This document shows positions 8,054 through 16,732 of a stretch of 64,000 nucleotides of DNA, one piece after another. The translations under genes and the position numbers were made by a program. Each line of letters begins with the position of its first letter. The stretch's first letter is position 1. Source of the DNA: Klebsiella oxytoca (GTDB taxonomy: Bacteria > Pseudomonadota > Gammaproteobacteria > Enterobacterales > Enterobacteriaceae); contig NZ_CP046115.1 of the NCBI RefSeq assembly GCF_009707385.1, positions 2,666,001 to 2,730,000 on the forward strand. The letters run 5' to 3'. The notes under the pieces were generated by a model, which worked only from the letters and a program-made list of their open reading frames with translations, searched no databases and was not told the DNA's origin.

Positions 8054-8971
8054 ATGATTATCCGGCCAGAACAACACTGGTTTCTTCGTCTGTTTGACTG
8101 GCACGGCTCCGTGCTGTCAAAAATCGTCTTTCGCCTGCTGCTTAACGTCATGATGTCGATTATCGCTATCATCAGCTATCAGTGGTATGAACAGCTTGGG
8201 ATCCACCTTACCGTCGCGCCGTTTAGCCTGCTGGGGATCGCCATCGCCATTTTTCTCGGCTTTCGCAATAGCGCCAGCTATAACCGTTTTGTTGAAGCGC
8301 GCAATCTTTGGGGAACGGTGCTGATTGCCCAGCGAACCCTGGTGCGTCAGCTGAAGAATATCCTGCCGGAGGAGAGCGTTTCCCATCAGCGCCTGGTGAG
8401 CTACCTGATCGCGTTTAGCTGGAGCCTGAAACATCAGCTGCGCAAAACCGACCCAAGCGCCGATTTAGCGCGTCTGCTGCCGCCGCAGATTGTGGCGGAA
8501 ATACGGGCCAGCTCGATGCCAACCAATCGTATCCTGCTGCTGGCGGGGGATGAACTGGGGCGTCTTCGCGCTGCAGGAAAGATTAGCGATATCAACTTCG
8601 GTCTGATGGACCACAAGCTGGATGAGCTGGGTCATGCGCTGGGCGGCTGCGAGCGTCTGGCCAGCACGCCGGTACCCTTTGCCTATACGCTCATTTTGCA
8701 GCGCACGGTGTACCTGTTCTGTACGCTGCTGCCGTTCGCGCTGGTCGGCGATCTTCACTATATGACGCCGTTCGTGTCGGTGTTTATCTCCTACACCTTT
8801 TTATCGTGGGATTCGCTGGCGGAAGAGCTGGAAGATCCGTTCGGTACCGCGGCCAATGATTTGCCGCTGAACGCGATGTGCAACACTATTGAACGTAACC
8901 TGCTGGACATGACCGGCCAGCACCCGTTGCCGGAACAACTTGAGCCGGATCGTTACTACAACCTGACCTGA
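8054..8971 (+). CDS. yneE: Bestrophin-family ion channel (YneE-like)
   Basis: A 305-residue bestrophin homologue matching E. coli YneE (304 residues) and the structurally studied Klebsiella pneumoniae KpBest. Conserved features include the N-terminal RPEQHWFLRLFDWHGSVLSKI, FLGFRNSASYNRFVEARNLWG, the RTVYLFCTLLPFALVGDLHYMTPF segment, and the acidic belt EELEDPFGTAANDLPL. Bacterial bestrophins are pentameric inner-membrane channels; KpBest conducts monovalent cations rather than chloride. The ATG follows AGGAAGTAATACA. The gene stands alone, between a CDF exporter and an oxidoreductase. Confidence 0.92.
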   Translation: MIIRPEQHWFLRLFDWHGSVLSKIVFRLLLNVMMSIIAIISYQWYEQLGIHLTVAPFSLLGIAIAIFLGFRNSASYNRFVEARNLWGTVLIAQRTLVRQLKNILPEESVSHQRLVSYLIAFSWSLKHQLRKTDPSADLARLLPPQIVAEIRASSMPTNRILLLAGDELGRLRAAGKISDINFGLMDHKLDELGHALGGCERLASTPVPFAYTLILQRTVYLFCTLLPFALVGDLHYMTPFVSVFISYTFLSWDSLAEELEDPFGTAANDLPLNAMCNTIERNLLDMTGQHPLPEQLEPDRYYNLT

Positions 8972-9170
8972 TATTGTCCGACGCTGTATGTTTATTATTC
9001 GTTAAATAAGTTAAATCTAACGCGTGATAGATAACATTGATTATACGTCCGTCGGCCTGATTGTTATGCTTTCGTTAACAAAAGCCCGTTGTCGTTGCCG
9101 ATAGCGGGCGATAAGAAATAACGCGGCGTTTCACCTGCAATCCGCCGCCGAAAGCGCATCAGGAGTTAAC

Positions 9171-11471
9171 ATGAGTAATAGAAGACGCGCCGTTCCCGGC
9201 GTCCATCCCTATGATGGTCCGGCCGGGGGATGGGGTGCTTTAAAAGCCACCGCTATCGCCGTCCGTACGCAAATGGATGCGCTCGATGCCCCCGCCACGC
9301 TACTGCGCACTAATCAGCCGGACGGCTTCGATTGTCCCGGCTGCGCCTGGCCCGACAAAGAGCATAAATCAACGTTTCAGTTCTGCGAAAACGGCGCCAA
9401 AGCGGTGACCTGGGAAGCGACCAGTAAACGGGTTACAGCCGAGTTTTTGGCACGAAACACCGTTACGTCGCTGCTGGCAAAGAGCGATTTCGAGCTGGAA
9501 GGCTACGGGCGCTTAACCCAGCCGTTAGCCTACGACAAGGCAAGCGACACGCTGCGTCCGGTTTCATGGGAAGACGCATGTGCCCGCATCGGTGAAATTC
9601 TCCGCTCCCTGCAACCTAATGAAGTGGAGTTCTATACCTCCGGACGCGCCTCTAACGAAGCGGCCTGGCTGTTCCAGCTGTTTGCCCGCGAATATGGCAC
9701 CAATAACTTTCCGGACTGCTCCAATATGTGCCATGAGTCCACCAGCGTCGGTCTGCCGCAGTCTATCGGCATCGGTAAAGGTACGGTCTCGCTCGAGGAT
9801 TTTGATAAGACCGAGCTGGTTATCTCTATCGGCCACAATCCCGGAACCAACCATCCGCGTATGATGGGAACGCTACATGAACTGGCGCGCCGGGGCGTGC
9901 CGATAATTGTTTTCAATCCGCTAAAAGAGCGGGCGCTGGAGCGTTTCGCCGATCCGCAGAACGTCATTGAGATGGCGACCTACGGCTCAACCAACATTGC
10001 ATCGACTTACTTCCAGGTCAAAGCGGGCGGCGACGCGGCGGCGCTTAAAGGTATCGCCAGGGCGCTATTAAGCCTGGAAGCAGAGCAGGGAGAGGTACTG
10101 GACCGGGCGTTTATCGATGAGCACACGCTGGGTTTTGCTGACTTTGCGCAGGATATACAGACTACCCAGTGGCAGGAGATTGAACGTGAATCGGGCCTGA
10201 CGCGCGACGACCTTGAGCGCGTGGCGGAAGCTTACGCCAAATCTGACGCCACAATTATTACCTATGGTATGGGCATTACCCAGCATAATAAGGGCACTTC
10301 AAACGTACGTCTGATCGCCGATCTGCTGCTGATGCGCGGTAATATCGGCAAGCCGGGCGCCGGGATCTGCCCGCTGCGCGGTCACTCCAACGTCCAGGGC
10401 AACCGCACCGTTGGCATCACCGAAAAACCAGGCGCTCAGTTCCTGGCCAGCCTGCAGCGGGTGTTTGGTTTTACGCCGCCGCAGGAGCACGGGCACGATG
10501 CGGTAAAAGCGCTACAGGCGATGATCGACGGTGAGTCCAGAGCGCTGATTTGCCTTGGCGGTAATTTCGCCGTGGCGATGCCGGATCGCGAACGGGCTTT
10601 TCCGGCGATGCGCGGGTTGGATCTGAGCGTGCATATTGGCACCAAGCTTAATCGGTCGCACCTTCTGGTGGCGAAAGAGACCCTTATTCTGCCGTGCCTG
10701 GGTCGAACCGAACTGGATCTTCAGGAGACGGGCCGCCAGTCGATAACCGTTGAGGACTCGATGTCGATGGTTCACGCTTCATCGGGCAAGCTGAAACCCG
10801 CTTCGTCAGAGCTGCGCTCGGAGCCGGCGATCGTCGCGGCGATGGCGGTGGCCACGCTGCCGGAGAGCAAAATTGACTGGCCGTCGCTGGTCGCCGACTA
10901 CGACCGCATCCGCGATTTGATTGAGCAGACCATTCCCGGTTTTGACAATTACAACCAGCGTATTCGCCACCCCGACGGTTTTCGTATGCCGCTGCCGCCA
11001 ACGGAACGTATCTGGCCGACGCCGACCGGAAAAGCGATGTTTTCGGTTTTCGACGGCGTACACGAAAACCAGCAGGTGGACGGTAACGACGTGATGCGTC
11101 TGGTCACTTTGCGCAGTCACGATCAGTACAACACCACCATTTATGCCCTGGACGATCGCTATCGGGGCGTGTTTGGCCGTCGCGACGTGCTGTTTATGAA
11201 CGAGCAGGATATGGCGGAGCAGGGATTTGAGCACGGCGATCGGGTGGATATCAGCTCCGCGCTGCCCGGTCACCATCAGCGGCTGGAGGATATCACGCTA
11301 GTGGCCTACAGCATCGCACCGGGCACCGTTGCGGCCTATTATCCTGAAGCGAACGTGCTGGTACCGCTGGATTATCTCGATAAAGAGAGCGGTACGCCGT
11401 CGTATAAATCAGTACCGGTGCGTTTAACCCTGCGATCGAAAGAGATCCGCGCGCTGGAAGAGGTTCGCTAA
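9171..11471 (+). CDS. FdhF/YdeP family molybdopterin oxidoreductase
   Basis: A 766-residue molybdopterin enzyme of the FdhF/YdeP family, collinear with E. coli YdeP (759 residues). Visible features are GFDCPGCAWPDKEH near residue 50 (two Cys in place of a full iron-sulfur ligand set), the family signatures EFYTSGRASNEAAWLFQLFARE, NFPDCSNMCHE, CIGHNPGTNHPRMM-like cofactor-binding segment, KPGAGICPLRGHSNVQG and the C-terminal SHDQYNTTIYALDDRYRG. No in-frame TGA is present, so it is not a selenoprotein. YdeP is linked to acid resistance in E. coli, but its substrate is unknown. The start follows CAGGAGTTAAC. A LysR gene downstream in the same direction may regulate it. The E. coli symbol was not assigned, because divergence suggests a family member rather than a clear orthologue. 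Confidence 0.87.
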   Translation: MSNRRRAVPGVHPYDGPAGGWGALKATAIAVRTQMDALDAPATLLRTNQPDGFDCPGCAWPDKEHKSTFQFCENGAKAVTWEATSKRVTAEFLARNTVTSLLAKSDFELEGYGRLTQPLAYDKASDTLRPVSWEDACARIGEILRSLQPNEVEFYTSGRASNEAAWLFQLFAREYGTNNFPDCSNMCHESTSVGLPQSIGIGKGTVSLEDFDKTELVISIGHNPGTNHPRMMGTLHELARRGVPIIVFNPLKERALERFADPQNVIEMATYGSTNIASTYFQVKAGGDAAALKGIARALLSLEAEQGEVLDRAFIDEHTLGFADFAQDIQTTQWQEIERESGLTRDDLERVAEAYAKSDATIITYGMGITQHNKGTSNVRLIADLLLMRGNIGKPGAGICPLRGHSNVQGNRTVGITEKPGAQFLASLQRVFGFTPPQEHGHDAVKALQAMIDGESRALICLGGNFAVAMPDRERAFPAMRGLDLSVHIGTKLNRSHLLVAKETLILPCLGRTELDLQETGRQSITVEDSMSMVHASSGKLKPASSELRSEPAIVAAMAVATLPESKIDWPSLVADYDRIRDLIEQTIPGFDNYNQRIRHPDGFRMPLPPTERIWPTPTGKAMFSVFDGVHENQQVDGNDVMRLVTLRSHDQYNTTIYALDDRYRGVFGRRDVLFMNEQDMAEQGFEHGDRVDISSALPGHHQRLEDITLVAYSIAPGTVAAYYPEANVLVPLDYLDKESGTPSYKSVPVRLTLRSKEIRALEEVR

Positions 11472-11481
11472 GGCTCCGTTT

Positions 11482-11507
11482 CGCCGACGGCGTGGGAGTC
11501 GTCGGCG
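11482..11507 (+). terminator. Hairpin after the FdhF/YdeP gene
   Basis: CGCCGACG and CGTCGGCG form a perfect 8-bp stem with a 10-nt loop 10 bases after the stop. No T-run follows, so a rho-independent role is uncertain. Confidence 0.4.
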
Positions 11508-11680
11508 GTGAATCGTCTGCCTTTGTGCCGCAATCGGCTTAATATCTGACCCGACCAACCCTTACTCCAGATAGCCTTGTGAACGCCGGGCAAGCCACGG
11601 TCCGGCGGTGCTTGAATTTCATGGACGCGGAACATAACATTTAACTAACATTTTGCCTGCGCGCTCACCATGGATAATTA

Positions 11681-12568
11681 ATGGATATCAAACAGCTTAA
11701 GTATCTGATTGCGCTCGACAGGACGCGACATTTCGGCCAGGCCGCGGCGGCTTGCCATATCACCCAGCCCACGCTCTCCATGCGTATCCGTAATCTTGAA
11801 GAAGAGCTCAATCTGACGCTGATTCAGCGCGGGCAACGCTTTGAGGGCTTTACCCCGGAGGGGGAGCGGATTCTGGCCTGGGCGCGGGCGCTGCTGGCGG
11901 CGCATGATGGACTGGAAGCGGAGGCGGCTATTTGTCGCGGGCAGATGGTCGGTCAGCTGAGGGTGGGGATGGTGCCTTTAGCCAGCCTCAATCCGATGCA
12001 GCTGATAAAACCGCTGGCGGATAAATACCCGGAGCTGCAGTTCAGCCTGCTGTCGATGACTTCGGAACAGATAATCGACGGGGTTAGCCGTAACCAGCTG
12101 GATCTGGGGATCTGCTATCTGCATCACGTCGATAGCCAGCTGTTCAACGTGGTCTGGCTGCCGAATACCCGCATGGGTTTACTGCATGATACCCGTCATT
12201 TTCAGTTTAAAGAGACCATCCCCGAATGGGAGACGCTGGCCGCGCTGCCGCTGGGCTTTTTGACAAAGGGCATGTACTACCGGGAATCGATTGAAATGAG
12301 CTTTAAGGCCAAGGGGCTGGCGCCAAAGTACGTGTTTGAGAGCGACTCTACTTTTCAGATAATCCAGGCAGTGCAGGCCGGGATCTGCTGCGCGATTATG
12401 CCGCTGAATAACGGGCTGGAAGCGTTAAGCGATAATCTGGAAATCATTCCGATTGTTGAGACGGAGGTCGATTCGATGCTGGCGCTGATTATGCGCAATA
12501 AAGAGCCGGTATCGTCGCTGGCGGAAAAATGTTTTGCCGATGCGCAGGTAATTTTCAGCGAACGCTGA
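11681..12568 (+). CDS. LysR-family transcriptional regulator
   Basis: A 295-residue LysR regulator. The helix-turn-helix is at about residues 18-40 (FGQAAAACHITQPTLSMRIRNLEEEL), followed by the effector domain starting near VGQLRVGMVPL. The DRTRHFGQAAAACHITQPTLS segment is typical of LysR genes found next to FdhF/YdeP oxidoreductases, so regulation of the upstream gene is likely but unproven. A 209-base gap with a hairpin separates them, so it is probably transcribed from its own promoter. It converges on a methyltransferase gene only 4 bases away, with no room for a separate terminator. Confidence 0.87.
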   Translation: MDIKQLKYLIALDRTRHFGQAAAACHITQPTLSMRIRNLEEELNLTLIQRGQRFEGFTPEGERILAWARALLAAHDGLEAEAAICRGQMVGQLRVGMVPLASLNPMQLIKPLADKYPELQFSLLSMTSEQIIDGVSRNQLDLGICYLHHVDSQLFNVVWLPNTRMGLLHDTRHFQFKETIPEWETLAALPLGFLTKGMYYRESIEMSFKAKGLAPKYVFESDSTFQIIQAVQAGICCAIMPLNNGLEALSDNLEIIPIVETEVDSMLALIMRNKEPVSSLAEKCFADAQVIFSER

Positions 12569-12572
12569 CAAG

Positions 12573-13181
12573 CTAGCGGCGCTTAACCGCCAGCCAGACC
12601 GTACGACCGCCGCACTGCGGGTCTTCCACGCTATGATTAACCACCTCGAAAGCATTTTGCCGTAGCAGGTTGCGATACTCCTCCGGCGCCAGGCTCGCGT
12701 GATACAGCGCCTCGCCGGCAAACTGGCCGACGGCCTCGCCGTCGCTGGTACCGGTATTGAACATCAGCGCCGCGCCGTCACCAGAATGAGCGGCGAAGAG
12801 GCTAAACATCCTGCGCTGATCGGCCCGAGGAAGGTGAAAAAAACTATCCCATGCCACCACGCCATCAAATCTCTCCGCCAGCGCCAGTTCGCGCATGTCG
12901 CCGGTTAGCCAGCGGCCCATGGGAAACTTTTGCCGACATCGGGCAATCATTGAAGGAGAGGCATCTACGCCGGTCACGGGAAAACCCCGGCGCAGAAAAT
13001 ATTCAGCGATCGGCGAGCCGTTACCGCAGCCAATATCCAGAATCGTTCCGCCGGGTCTTAGATGGGCCAAAAATTGGTCCAGCCAGGGTTTTTCAAACAG
13101 GCTGGTTGAGCGCTGGGCCTGGAAGGTTGCCCACTGTTTCTCATACAATGCGATGATATTTTTTGCTGACGGGTGATCCAT
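12573..13181 (-). CDS. Class I SAM-dependent methyltransferase
   Basis: A 202-residue class I methyltransferase. SAM-binding motif I is TILDIGCGNGSPIAEYF (residues about 46-62), motif II is PVTGVDASPSMI, and post-motif residues include WLTGDMRELALAERFDGVVAWDSFFHL. The domain fills the whole protein, leaving little room for a substrate-recognition domain, so a small molecule is the likely acceptor. Neighbours give no hint: it converges on the LysR gene and is separated from the MFS gene upstream by 179 bases. Confidence 0.85.
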   Translation of the reverse strand: MDHPSAKNIIALYEKQWATFQAQRSTSLFEKPWLDQFLAHLRPGGTILDIGCGNGSPIAEYFLRRGFPVTGVDASPSMIARCRQKFPMGRWLTGDMRELALAERFDGVVAWDSFFHLPRADQRRMFSLFAAHSGDGAALMFNTGTSDGEAVGQFAGEALYHASLAPEEYRNLLRQNAFEVVNHSVEDPQCGGRTVWLAVKRR

Positions 13182-13327
13182 TTTTTCCTGCCCGAGTCAC
13201 GATTATTCGCGCTTAGCCTGCCATCTGTGGGTGGATAAATTCAAGCCAAAACGCCGCTCGCGCCTGAGAGCTGAGAGTCGTAATGGCGCTGACGATTTCT
13301 CCGCTATTGATAAGAGTCTGCCTACAC

Positions 13328-13354
13328 GCGCCGCCGGCTAAATCCCGGCGGCGC
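13328..13354 (-). terminator. GC-rich hairpin after the MFS gene
   Basis: GCGCCGCCGG and CCGGCGGCGC form a perfect 10-bp stem with a 7-nt loop, 7 bases after the MFS stop on the minus strand. No T-run follows. Confidence 0.5.
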
Positions 13355-13360
13355 TTGCTA

Positions 13361-14770
13361 TTAAATATCCTCCAGTCTGATCCCCCGGGTTTTCGGACCA
13401 AAGATGCCCACTGACAGCATCACCATCAGCATGCTGGCGACAATAAAGCTAATGGCTCCCGGCGTACCGGCATATTGCAGAATAATACCGATCAAGATGC
13501 TGGTGATCGCCGTCGACAGTCGGCTGAAGGAGTAGCAGAAGCCGACAGCCCGCGCGCGAATGTGGGTGGGGAAAACTTCAGCCTGGTAGGCGTGATAGCT
13601 GATGGTCAGCCAGGCGTTTGACCAGGTAATCATAAACCCGCAAATCACCAGCAGCGCCGGACTATTCTGCAGGGCAAACAGCGTGCCAAACACCACCGTC
13701 ATCAGCGCTGAAAGCACGATTTGCCATTTATTTTCAAAACGATGGACAAAACGGGTGCAGAACAGACAGCCTATTGGATAGGCGAGGTTAATAAAGAACG
13801 CATACAGCAGACTGTGGGTAATGCTTGCCCCCTGACCGGAAAGCAGCGCCGGCAGCCAGTTGCCGAAACCAAAGAAGCCGATGGCCTGGAAGAAGTTCAT
13901 CACCATCAGCATCATGGTGCGTTTGCGGTACTGCGGAGCCCAAATCTCTTTAAAGTTTCCGGGTTTACGCGCATTAGCTAGCTGTTCAACGCGGTGGCGC
14001 GGTGATGGCGCAACGCCGCAGCGCTGTTCCATTTCGCACATCACCTTATGAGCCTCTTCGTGACGGCCTTTTTCATCCAGCCAGCGCGCCGATTCCGGCA
14101 GCTTTTTGCGAATAACCCAAATGATCAGCGAGCAGAGTGCGCCGAAAATAATCACCCAGCGCCAGCCGGTGAGGCCAAAAAGGGTAACGGGTACCAGCAT
14201 CCATGACATCAGCGCCACGGCGGGTACCGATAAAAACTGAATAAAGAAGGCAAACGCGAAAGCTTTGTTGCGCAGATGCGTCGGTACCCATTCGCTTAAG
14301 TAGGTATCGATCGTCACCAGCTCAATACCGAGGCCGACGCCGACCAGAAAACGGCAGAAAATAACGCCTTCTGCGCTGCTTTGCAGGGCCATAATCAGGG
14401 AGAAGACGCCGTACCAGGCGAGGGCGAACATAAAGGTCAGGCGACGTCCCAGCTTGTCCGCCAGCGGCGCAAGCAGGCTGGCGCCGATAAACAGTCCCAT
14501 AAAGGTTGATGAAGCGAACGCGGCCTGGTCGGAAATACCGAAAATGCCTTTCTCACCGGTATGAAAAATATCCTCTGCCAGTAGTCCGGTGCTGATGTAC
14601 CCGGTCTGAAAAAGATCGTACAGCTCGAAGAAGCCGCCCAACGCCAGAAGGGTGATAAATGACCACAGGCCAACGGAGGCGGGCAGCGCATCGATGCGAG
14701 CGGTCAGGCTGGAGTGGGGCTGTCCTGGGGAGGCGAACGCGGCGTCGCCCAGAACCTGGGTGGTAGACAT
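13361..14770 (-). CDS. MFS transporter, metabolite:proton symporter type
   Basis: A 469-residue major facilitator protein with about 12 membrane segments. MFS signatures are present: LLAPLADKLGRRLTF in the loop after segment 2, FCRFLVGVGLGIELVTIDTYLSEWVP in segment 4, and LPESARWLDEKGRHEEA before the central loop, which places it among sugar/aromatic-acid-type symporters. The end reads GPKTRGIRLEDI, a short cytoplasmic tail of the sugar-porter type. No catabolic gene is adjacent, so the substrate cannot be inferred. Its upstream region (14771-15059) is AT-rich and carries no gene. Confidence 0.85.
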   Translation of the reverse strand: MSTTQVLGDAAFASPGQPHSSLTARIDALPASVGLWSFITLLALGGFFELYDLFQTGYISTGLLAEDIFHTGEKGIFGISDQAAFASSTFMGLFIGASLLAPLADKLGRRLTFMFALAWYGVFSLIMALQSSAEGVIFCRFLVGVGLGIELVTIDTYLSEWVPTHLRNKAFAFAFFIQFLSVPAVALMSWMLVPVTLFGLTGWRWVIIFGALCSLIIWVIRKKLPESARWLDEKGRHEEAHKVMCEMEQRCGVAPSPRHRVEQLANARKPGNFKEIWAPQYRKRTMMLMVMNFFQAIGFFGFGNWLPALLSGQGASITHSLLYAFFINLAYPIGCLFCTRFVHRFENKWQIVLSALMTVVFGTLFALQNSPALLVICGFMITWSNAWLTISYHAYQAEVFPTHIRARAVGFCYSFSRLSTAITSILIGIILQYAGTPGAISFIVASMLMVMLSVGIFGPKTRGIRLEDI

Positions 14771-15059
14771 ATTATTATTTTCCTCAGATAAAATGTTTGC
14801 CTGCTAATGTTATTTGATTGTTAATGGTTTTAAATTTTTAATCGCATCGGTGAAAAGGCATTTGCAGAATAAAATAATGAAAAATTCACTATCAAAGTTT
14901 GGCATGCTGGTTTCAGCGCTTTGTCCGGCTTCGGGGTGAATGAATTCACCATCATAAGGTTGGGTTTCCATGGTGTATTAAATTTAAGATGACGGGAAAT
15001 TGTTGCGCGAAGGTTATTCACCTAAATTAAAGGTGAGTACTCCCACTCAGGAAAAGATC

Positions 15060-15575
15060 ATGTCCAGAAAGCAAATTTGGCAAACAGCGCTGGCGGCGGG
15101 CCTTTCGTGGTTTTTGATGGCGACGCCTGCTATCGCTAATCCCGGCAATGGTAATGGCAATGGCCACGGAAACGGCGGCGGCAACAGCAACAGCGCTAAT
15201 CATGGCAATAGCGGCAATCACGGTAAAAACGTAGATAAAGGTAATCAGGGGCACAAAGAGGAGAGCCCGGGAAAGAGGAAAAATTACGGCAAACCAGACC
15301 ACGTCTCTTCTGATATCAGTTTCTCCAGAGCGCGTTCGCTGGCGGTAAACTATGGCTTAACCGGCTACTCATCGCTGCCTCCAGGAATAGCGAAAAACCT
15401 GGCTCGCGGCAAACCATTGCCGCCGGGGATTGCCAAAAAAGCGGTACCGGCGTCGATGCTTAATGAACTTCCTTACTATCCTGGCTACGAGTGGCGGGTG
15501 GTTGGCAAGGATTTGGTGCTGATTGCGCTAAGCACGGCGATCGTGACGTCAATAATCAATGGCGTCTTTGATTAG
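15060..15575 (+). CDS. CigR-like (anti-virulence regulator CigR family) protein
   Basis: A 171-residue exported protein. After a signal peptide (MSRKQIWQTALAAGLSWFLM, cleavage near AIA-NPG), residues 28-75 are a low-complexity Gly/Asn/His stretch, followed by a conserved domain (ISFSRARSLAVNYGLTGYSSL, LPPGIAKNLARGKPLPPGIA) and a hydrophobic C-terminal segment (DLVLIALSTAIVTSIING). This is the architecture of the CigR/RcnB-like family. In Salmonella cigR is at the end of mgtCBRU-cigR; here the related gene is upstream of mgtC on the same strand with its own terminator-like hairpin. The start is the ATG after CAGGAAAAGATC; the frame is open 20 codons further upstream without a good binding site. 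Confidence 0.75.
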   Translation: MSRKQIWQTALAAGLSWFLMATPAIANPGNGNGNGHGNGGGNSNSANHGNSGNHGKNVDKGNQGHKEESPGKRKNYGKPDHVSSDISFSRARSLAVNYGLTGYSSLPPGIAKNLARGKPLPPGIAKKAVPASMLNELPYYPGYEWRVVGKDLVLIALSTAIVTSIINGVFD

Positions 15576-15583
15576 TCAATTAA

Positions 15584-15601
15584 CCCCGGCAAACGCCGGG
15601 G
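15584..15601 (+). terminator. Hairpin between the cigR-like gene and mgtC
   Basis: CCCCGGC-AAAC-GCCGGGG, 8 bases after the cigR-like stop. No long T-run follows; it may reduce read-through into the mgtC leader. Confidence 0.5.
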
Positions 15602-15695
15602 TAAGCGTTATCTAAGGCAGCCGAGCGGATTAAGGTCATTTTAAACAAATCGTCACTAAAGCGAGATTTTAACTTTACTCAAATAATTGAATGAC

Positions 15696-15701
15696 TATAA
15701 T
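15696..15701 (+). promoter_or_regulatory. Probable -10 element of the mgtC promoter
   Basis: TATAAT (within GACTATAATG) predicts a start site near 15708 and so a leader of about 280 nt before mgtC, close to the known length of the Salmonella mgtC leader. In Salmonella this promoter is PhoP-activated. A convincing PhoP box with 11-bp half-site spacing was not found by eye. Confidence 0.55.
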
Positions 15702-15726
15702 GAGCACAAATTCATACAGGAGAAAT

Positions 15727-15768
15727 ATGTTGGACAGTCACCCTTACTTAAACATCAAGGCAAGCTGA
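15727..15768 (+). CDS. Leader peptide of mgtC, mgtM-like (13 codons)
   Basis: ATG behind CAGGAGAAAT starts a 13-residue peptide, MLDSHPYLNIKAS. Its 3' end overlaps the GGCAAGC arm of a leader hairpin, as expected if ribosome position chooses between folds. Placed about 19 nt after the predicted start site. Equivalence to Salmonella mgtM is by position, not by sequence identity. Confidence 0.5.
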   Translation: MLDSHPYLNIKAS

Positions 15769-15873
15769 CGCTATTTTTTCTGCGCTGCTTGCCAACCGGC
15801 GGGCAGCAATCTCCTCATTCTGACGATTGCATCCCATAATGAAAAACGCAGCATCGCTGCGAGGATAATCGTC

Positions 15874-15924
15874 ATGTTCATGTTTAAAAATACATTATTC
15901 CCTCCACCGTCAACACGACGTTAA
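15874..15924 (+). CDS. Leader peptide of mgtC, proline-rich, mgtP-like (16 codons)
   Basis: A 16-residue peptide MFMFKNTLFPPPSTRR, preceded by GAGGATAATCGTC. Three consecutive proline codons (CCT CCA CCG) would slow translation when charged tRNA-Pro is short, which is the known mechanism of Salmonella mgtP. The downstream hairpins start right after the stop. Confidence 0.55.
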   Translation: MFMFKNTLFPPPSTRR

Positions 15925-15989
15925 ATCGCCTTCCCGGCGACAATTTGTCGTGTGCTTAATTAAGCACATAGTTAATTCTTCCAGCAACA

Positions 15990-16685
15990 ATGGAGGAAAC
16001 TATGTTGATGTTTCCTTATATCGCAAATTTACTCGCGGCGATGCTGTTAGGGGCGCTAATTGGCGCCGAAAGACAGTGGCGTCAGCGTATGGCAGGCCTG
16101 CGTACAAATGCGCTGGTCGCCACTGGCGCAGCGGTTTTTATTCTGAGTTCTCTGTCGACTTCGCCGGACAGCCCGGGACGTATTGCCGCGCAGGTCGTCT
16201 CCGGAATCGGTTTTCTTGGCGCGGGCGTTATCATGCGTGAAGGCATGAACGTGCGCGGCCTGAATACGGCCGCGACGCTGTGGTGCTCCGCGGCAATTGG
16301 GGTGCTGTGCGGTTTAGGCCAGTTCTGGCAGGCAGCTGCGGCAACGTTGATAATTCTCTGCGCTAATATCTTGCTACGTGAAGCGGCGCAGCGAATTAAT
16401 CAGATCCCCGGAGCGACAGAAGAAGAGAAATGCTACGTTCTGAATATTATCTGTAATAGCGAGCATGAAAACGCAATTCGTCAGCTGTTGCTTAATATCA
16501 GCAAAGAGATGACGTTCAGCCTGCAGGGGCTGGTCTCTATGGCAGCGAAAGAACAAGGACATAAAGAAATTCGCCTTGAACTGGTCGGCAATGCCGATTG
16601 CCGGAAGGCGCGAGATTTTATTATGTCAAAAATCGGCGGTGACGAAAATATTACTTCAGTCCGCTGGTGCGTCGAGGGCAGTTAA
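15990..16685 (+). CDS. mgtC: MgtC, virulence/low-magnesium membrane protein
   Basis: A 231-residue protein, exactly the length of Salmonella MgtC and nearly identical over the N-terminal membrane domain (NLLAAMLLGALIGAERQWRQ, MAGLRTNALVATGAA, GIGFLGAGVIMREG). The C-terminal 80 residues form the more variable cytoplasmic domain. MgtC inhibits the F1Fo ATP synthase and supports growth in low Mg2+ and inside macrophages. The annotated start follows the Salmonella protein; an ATG four codons later (16002) is preceded by an ideal GGAGG and could be the real start. First gene of mgtC-mgtB-mgtR-mgtU. Confidence 0.95.
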   Translation: MEETMLMFPYIANLLAAMLLGALIGAERQWRQRMAGLRTNALVATGAAVFILSSLSTSPDSPGRIAAQVVSGIGFLGAGVIMREGMNVRGLNTAATLWCSAAIGVLCGLGQFWQAAAATLIILCANILLREAAQRINQIPGATEEEKCYVLNIICNSEHENAIRQLLLNISKEMTFSLQGLVSMAAKEQGHKEIRLELVGNADCRKARDFIMSKIGGDENITSVRWCVEGS

Positions 16686-16732
16686 TCTCCCGCATATTCT
16701 ACTGTTGCAATGATTTGCATAAGGAGGGAATA

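Larger units (their letters stand above)
15708..15989 (+). promoter_or_regulatory. mgtC leader RNA with two short ORFs and alternative hairpins
   Basis: The region from the predicted start site to mgtC holds no full gene but is full of paired segments: GGCAAGC (15759-15765 region) with GCTTGCC (15787-15793 region) around a T-run, TCGCC/GGCGA and CGACAA/TTGTCG near 15926-15950, ACACGAC with GTCGTGT, and a 16-bp palindrome at 15952-15967 just before mgtC. Two short ORFs sit at 15727 and 15874. In Salmonella the equivalent leader senses ATP and proline-charged tRNA through mgtM and mgtP; the same logic is inferred here from layout. Confidence 0.6.

Noticed and set aside
13213..13401. Short minus-strand ORF (62 residues) near the MFS end
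   Set aside because: Overlaps the MFS stop and terminator hairpin and has no binding site.
15602..15695. PhoP box for mgtC
   Set aside because: TTTAAAC and CACTAAA occur, but half-site spacing is 15 rather than 11 bases, so no call was made.
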